DNA of 64,000 nt from an uncultured Bacteroidales bacterium (lineage in GTDB: Bacteria; Bacteroidota; Bacteroidia; Bacteroidales; P3), in NCBI GenBank assembly GCA_900316235.1, contig ONCC01000007.1:1-64000 (forward strand), written 5' to 3'. The notes under the pieces are model-generated. The model was not told the DNA's origin. It saw only the letters and a list, made by a program, of their open reading frames with translations, and did not search any database. This document shows, piece by piece, positions 61,543 through 64,000 of this stretch (position 1 is the first letter of the stretch; each line of letters starts with the position of its first letter). A program made the position numbers and the translations under genes.

Positions 61543-61829
61543 TTATTCTTTTGCTTTCCGTTTCATTTTATCAATTATTTGGGTGTGCAGCAAGCCTGCC
61601 TCACTGGGGACGAGGTGGAGCAGGCTGTCAATCTCGCTGTCGGTATACCCGTCGAGCACCAGCTCCAGTCCACCAGGATCACCTCGCTGCCGGTGTCGAT
61701 GAGGTAGTTTTGCAGGCTGCCGCGGTAGCGGATGTTGGGGTCGAACCTGTCCGTCCCCTCCTCGCCGCCGAACGCAAACGGCTGACCGTAAAACCCGTTC
61801 TTCCTGAATTTGACTGCTTTGATTTCCAT
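61543..61829 (-). pseudogene. Truncated, frameshifted MBL-fold hydrolase
   Basis: The reading begins like an MBL-fold metallohydrolase (MEIKAVKFRKNGFYG, DRFDPNIRYRGSLQNYLID, EVILVD), but the frame then degrades and no HxHxDH zinc motif follows. In another frame a short tail continues (LDGYTDSEIDSLLHLVPSEA) to TAA at 61545-61543, so at least one frameshift and a large deletion are likely. The promoter upstream is still intact. Confidence 0.65.
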
Positions 61830-61863
61830 GCTTCTATATCTTCTCTTATAAATTTTTAACGCT

Positions 61864-61897
61864 GCAAAGATATGTAAAAAAAAACCGACTGACCAAA
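61864..61897 (-). promoter_or_regulatory. Promoter of the MBL pseudogene
   Basis: On the minus strand TTTG (61897-61894), 21 bases, then TATCTTTGC (61872-61864). The TTTG lies in the loop of the preceding terminator. Confidence 0.7.
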
Positions 61898-61906
61898 CGC
61901 CAGTCG
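61876..61906 (-). terminator. Terminator hairpin overlapping a promoter
   Basis: CGACTG pairs with CAGTCG (61886-61891 with 61901-61906), flanked by A and T runs; on the minus strand nine T follow. Between it and the lipoprotein gene (61,920-62,092) there is only a second GGGGGAG/CTCCCCC hairpin at 61950-61981. Confidence 0.65.
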
Positions 61907-62092
61907 TTTTTTTCTCCAAAATTCCCCTTCCACACAGTGCAAAAGAACGGGGGAGCAGAACCCTTTAGGTTTTACTCCCCCTTTACTCAAAGTTTAATCA
62001 AACTTTACCTCGGTCTATGGTAAGTCTATGGCAACTCCAGTGTTGTATGATGCGATACAGTGGCCTAACGGTTGCGTGAAATCACCTATAAC

Positions 62093-63646
62093 CTACTTGC
62101 CGACGAGGCGCACGGAGTGGCCAAAGTATCGCTGAGGTCCTTCATGCATCAAACCGTCTGTCCAGAAGAACAAACAGTCAGCTGTGTGCTCTCCGAAGGA
62201 AGTCGAAGACCAGTACCTGCCATCATACCTGCCATCACCCTCAACAACTACTGTTTGCCCTTGTCGAAGACCCGCAGCGGGCAGAAATACGGCACCGGCG
62301 GCCTCTATCTGGCCCCACTCCGCTATGGTGTAATTGCACCCTCCCCAGTTCGACGAACGTGGGTCGTTGATGCCTGTTGGCACAGCTATACCGTCAGGAT
62401 GAGTGTAGTTGTCCGGGAAGAGCATGACACCGCAAATCCCGTTCACCTTCACCTTGGCATAGCGGGCATCGGCTGTGCCTCCAACCGTGGATGCACTGCG
62501 GATTTTCAAGAGATACTCCCATTCAGAGTTGTCCTCCCCACCGGTCATTGTGTGCCACTGGTTGGCAGTGCCGACGTTGGTTCCCCAGTCGACAAAAACG
62601 CCGACGTAGGTTCCATCGAAGCTGCTGTAGTGGATGCCGAAATAGGTGGAGCTGGTACTCCAACCAAAGAGGTCGACGGTTCCATTATTCCCGATGTAGG
62701 GCGAAGTGTTAGCGACCGACGTGTTGCCGATGTTGTTGCCGATGTAGTCATACTGGTTCGTTGCGAATCCCCAACTCCAGCTGCCGCCCCCGTAGGTGGC
62801 TTGCAGGTTGCCCTTCGAAAAATAATACAGGTCGCCGCTCTCGTCGATACTGAACAGGCCAGAGACTGCTCCTTCCACCCTATCCGTATTCAAAAGGATA
62901 GGATAGATATTGCCGGCGGCGAGTGTCTTGCCCGAAACAGTCTTCTTGTAGAGGTCTTTGCCCAGGGCGGAATAGAAAGTGATGTCGCCCGAGGTCACGG
63001 GCTTCAATGCCACCCATATTTCGTCGAGCGACGAGGGAATGACAGTGTAGATGTCGGTGCCGTGTTTGACGGTAAACCGGGTGACGCTGCTGGTGACGGT
63101 ATTCATCATATCTCCGTCTTTGATTTTGAAACTACAGATGACCAGCTGGTTGGTCATCTGCACATTGGTGGGCAAGTTGCCATCGCTCCAACTGCCGGTG
63201 TAGGTACACAAATCGAGGTCGCTGGCGAGGGTGGTCAACGTGCCGTCTTGCGTTTTCAAGGCGTCGAAGTTCACTGAGCCGTCGTTCTTGGCCATCGATG
63301 CAGGGTAGATATAAGTAACCTGTTTTGTATTGTCGGGATTGTCCAGCATCACGCTGAAGTTGGCCACTTTTCCGCTGCTCGAAATGTCGTCTTCCGTTAG
63401 AGCGCCGCTCACGGCTTTTACGGTGTTGCCGCTGGTATTATGGTATACGACGGCTACCCGGTCGCCCACGGCAAACGTCTTGCGGCCCAAACTGTCCAGA
63501 GCCTTGGTGCCGCCGCCGGCCATCTTCAATGTGGTGGCGAAGTGAACTCCGTCGCCGACCGTAAGTTCCTCTTTCTGGCATCCAGCCATCACCACGACCG
63601 CCATCGCGAGGACGGCCAGGCTCATAAGTCTCTTCCTTTTTTTCAT
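62093..63646 (-). CDS. Fimbrillin-like lipoprotein with C-terminal lectin-like domain
   Basis: I start at the Met of MKKRKRLMSL, giving a lipoprotein signal with Cys23 in VVMAGC. The 517-residue protein has an N-terminal fimbrillin-like half (ATTLKMAGGGTKALDSLGRK, VTYIYPASMAKNDG) and, from about residue 280, a second module (YYFSKGNLQATYG, WEYLLKIRSAS, MLFPDNY, GRYWSSTSFGEH, GHSVRLV) like the lectin/FGE-type folds common in Bacteroidales surface proteins. It is probably exposed outside the cell. It has no copy of the prophage DGR template. Confidence 0.78.
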   Translation of the reverse strand: MKKRKRLMSLAVLAMAVVVMAGCQKEELTVGDGVHFATTLKMAGGGTKALDSLGRKTFAVGDRVAVVYHNTSGNTVKAVSGALTEDDISSSGKVANFSVMLDNPDNTKQVTYIYPASMAKNDGSVNFDALKTQDGTLTTLASDLDLCTYTGSWSDGNLPTNVQMTNQLVICSFKIKDGDMMNTVTSSVTRFTVKHGTDIYTVIPSSLDEIWVALKPVTSGDITFYSALGKDLYKKTVSGKTLAAGNIYPILLNTDRVEGAVSGLFSIDESGDLYYFSKGNLQATYGGGSWSWGFATNQYDYIGNNIGNTSVANTSPYIGNNGTVDLFGWSTSSTYFGIHYSSFDGTYVGVFVDWGTNVGTANQWHTMTGGEDNSEWEYLLKIRSASTVGGTADARYAKVKVNGICGVMLFPDNYTHPDGIAVPTGINDPRSSNWGGCNYTIAEWGQIEAAGAVFLPAAGLRQGQTVVVEGDGRYDGRYWSSTSFGEHTADCLFFWTDGLMHEGPQRYFGHSVRLVGK

Positions 63647-63665
63647 TCCAACGTTGCTTTGCGGG

Positions 63666-63845
63666 TTAGAGCCAAATATCGCCACCTTGCTTGGTGTAGT
63701 CCTGCATGCCGGATTCCTCCGGGGCATCGTAGACAGAAAAAAGACCGATAGCAAACGGAAGACTCCCGGCATAGCCACGCTCCGTTTTGATTGCAACCAC
63801 TGTCAGTTGTGGTGCTTCATAGTTTTTCTTTGTTTGTTTTTTCAT
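63666..63845 (-). CDS. Small hypothetical protein, 59 aa
   Basis: The frame starts MKKQTKKNYEAPQLTVV and ends KQGGDIWL. Small proteins with a basic start, the YEAP-L motif and a Gly-rich end are common ahead of surface lipoprotein genes in Bacteroidales; their role is unknown. Its ATG overlaps the stop of the HepT-like gene by ATGA, and the lipoprotein gene starts 19 bases after its end. Confidence 0.7.
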   Translation of the reverse strand: MKKQTKKNYEAPQLTVVAIKTERGYAGSLPFAIGLFSVYDAPEESGMQDYTKQGGDIWL

Positions 63846-64000
63846 ACAAAAGAATTAACATCCTGTTTGATTTGGAAATATTCGTGCGTCAAATAATTTC
63901 TCATTCCTACAATCATCTTCCACGGTGTCTCTGGATGATTGTCACGGAACTCAAATGTCAGCATGTTGGCAGCTTCACCAATTATCTCGATGTTTTTGAC
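63842..64000 (-). CDS. HepT-like HEPN ribonuclease toxin, partial (C-terminal part)
   Basis: Fifty-two residues are visible to the TGA at 63844-63842. NIIGEA-like IEIIGEAANMLTFEF, HPETPWKMIVGMRN and the active-site motif RNYLTHEY (the RX4HXY of HEPN RNases) identify the HepT/DUF86 family. Such toxins work with an MntA nucleotidyltransferase antitoxin, which would lie beyond the window edge on the right. Confidence 0.85.
   Translation of the reverse strand, partial: VKNIEIIGEAANMLTFEFRDNHPETPWKMIVGMRNYLTHEYFQIKQDVNSFV

Noticed and set aside
62093..63646. Host lipoprotein as a second DGR target
   Set aside because: Its lectin-like C terminus shows no similarity to the prophage template repeat.
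1..64000. CRISPR array or insertion sequence
   Set aside because: No spaced direct repeats of suitable length and no transposase were found; the only recombinase is the integrase.

Overview
The window is one end of a prophage (positions 1 to about 38,880) and 25 kb of bacterial chromosome to its right. The host looks like a member of the Bacteroidales. Its promoters have the Bacteroidetes form (TTTG, 19 to 21 bases, TAnnTTTGC), two large exported proteins end in type IX secretion sorting domains, and there are a fimbrillin-like lipoprotein, a DUF4271-hemD-rnpA-yidD cluster and IorAB. I cannot name a genus. No repressor is visible, so the lysogeny control region and the far attachment site probably lie left of the window.

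Prophage layout. 1-8,222: an early operon of small, often ATGA-coupled genes, with a cytosine-5 DNA methyltransferase and a VapE-type ATPase. 8,280-11,673: head genes (ClpP-type protease, capsid, a tube-like protein) ending at a strong terminator. 11,681-11,931: an array of eleven TACTAC hexamers. 12,003-16,057: terminase operon. 16,070-16,860: no credible gene, but densely folded sequence. 16,998-18,842: amidase and unimolecular spanin. 18,899-25,817: tail proteins and a diversity-generating retroelement (DGR). 25,856-26,134: a pentapeptide-repeat gene on the opposite strand with its own promoter and terminator. 26,247-37,630: tape measure, small membrane protein, portal, connector and baseplate genes. 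37,627-38,781: tyrosine integrase next to the 3' end of tRNA-His.

Three things stand out. (1) A phage-specific late promoter, TGTCCC about 22 bases upstream of TAnnTTTGC, recurs before five gene blocks; in four the spacing is identical. (2) Two gene-free stretches (629-834 and about 16,070-16,860) fold into many nested hairpins and are candidates for undescribed structured RNAs. (3) The DGR has a 124-base template/variable repeat pair with 17 substitutions, all at template adenines, a reverse transcriptase reading YMDN rather than YMDD, and no recognisable Avd gene.

Host layout. On the minus strand: iorB-iorA (with tRNA-His further left), then the block C25 peptidase, DUF4271, hemD, rnpA, yidD, then lpxK, reverse rubrerythrin, ferritin and rubredoxin, a 1,843-residue T9SS surface protein, two small membrane proteins, a broken MBL-fold gene, a fimbrillin-like lipoprotein, a 59-residue peptide and the end of a HepT-like toxin gene. 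On the plus strand: a polyprenol-phosphate glycosyltransferase, a DPP-IV-type peptidase, riboflavin synthase and hisS.
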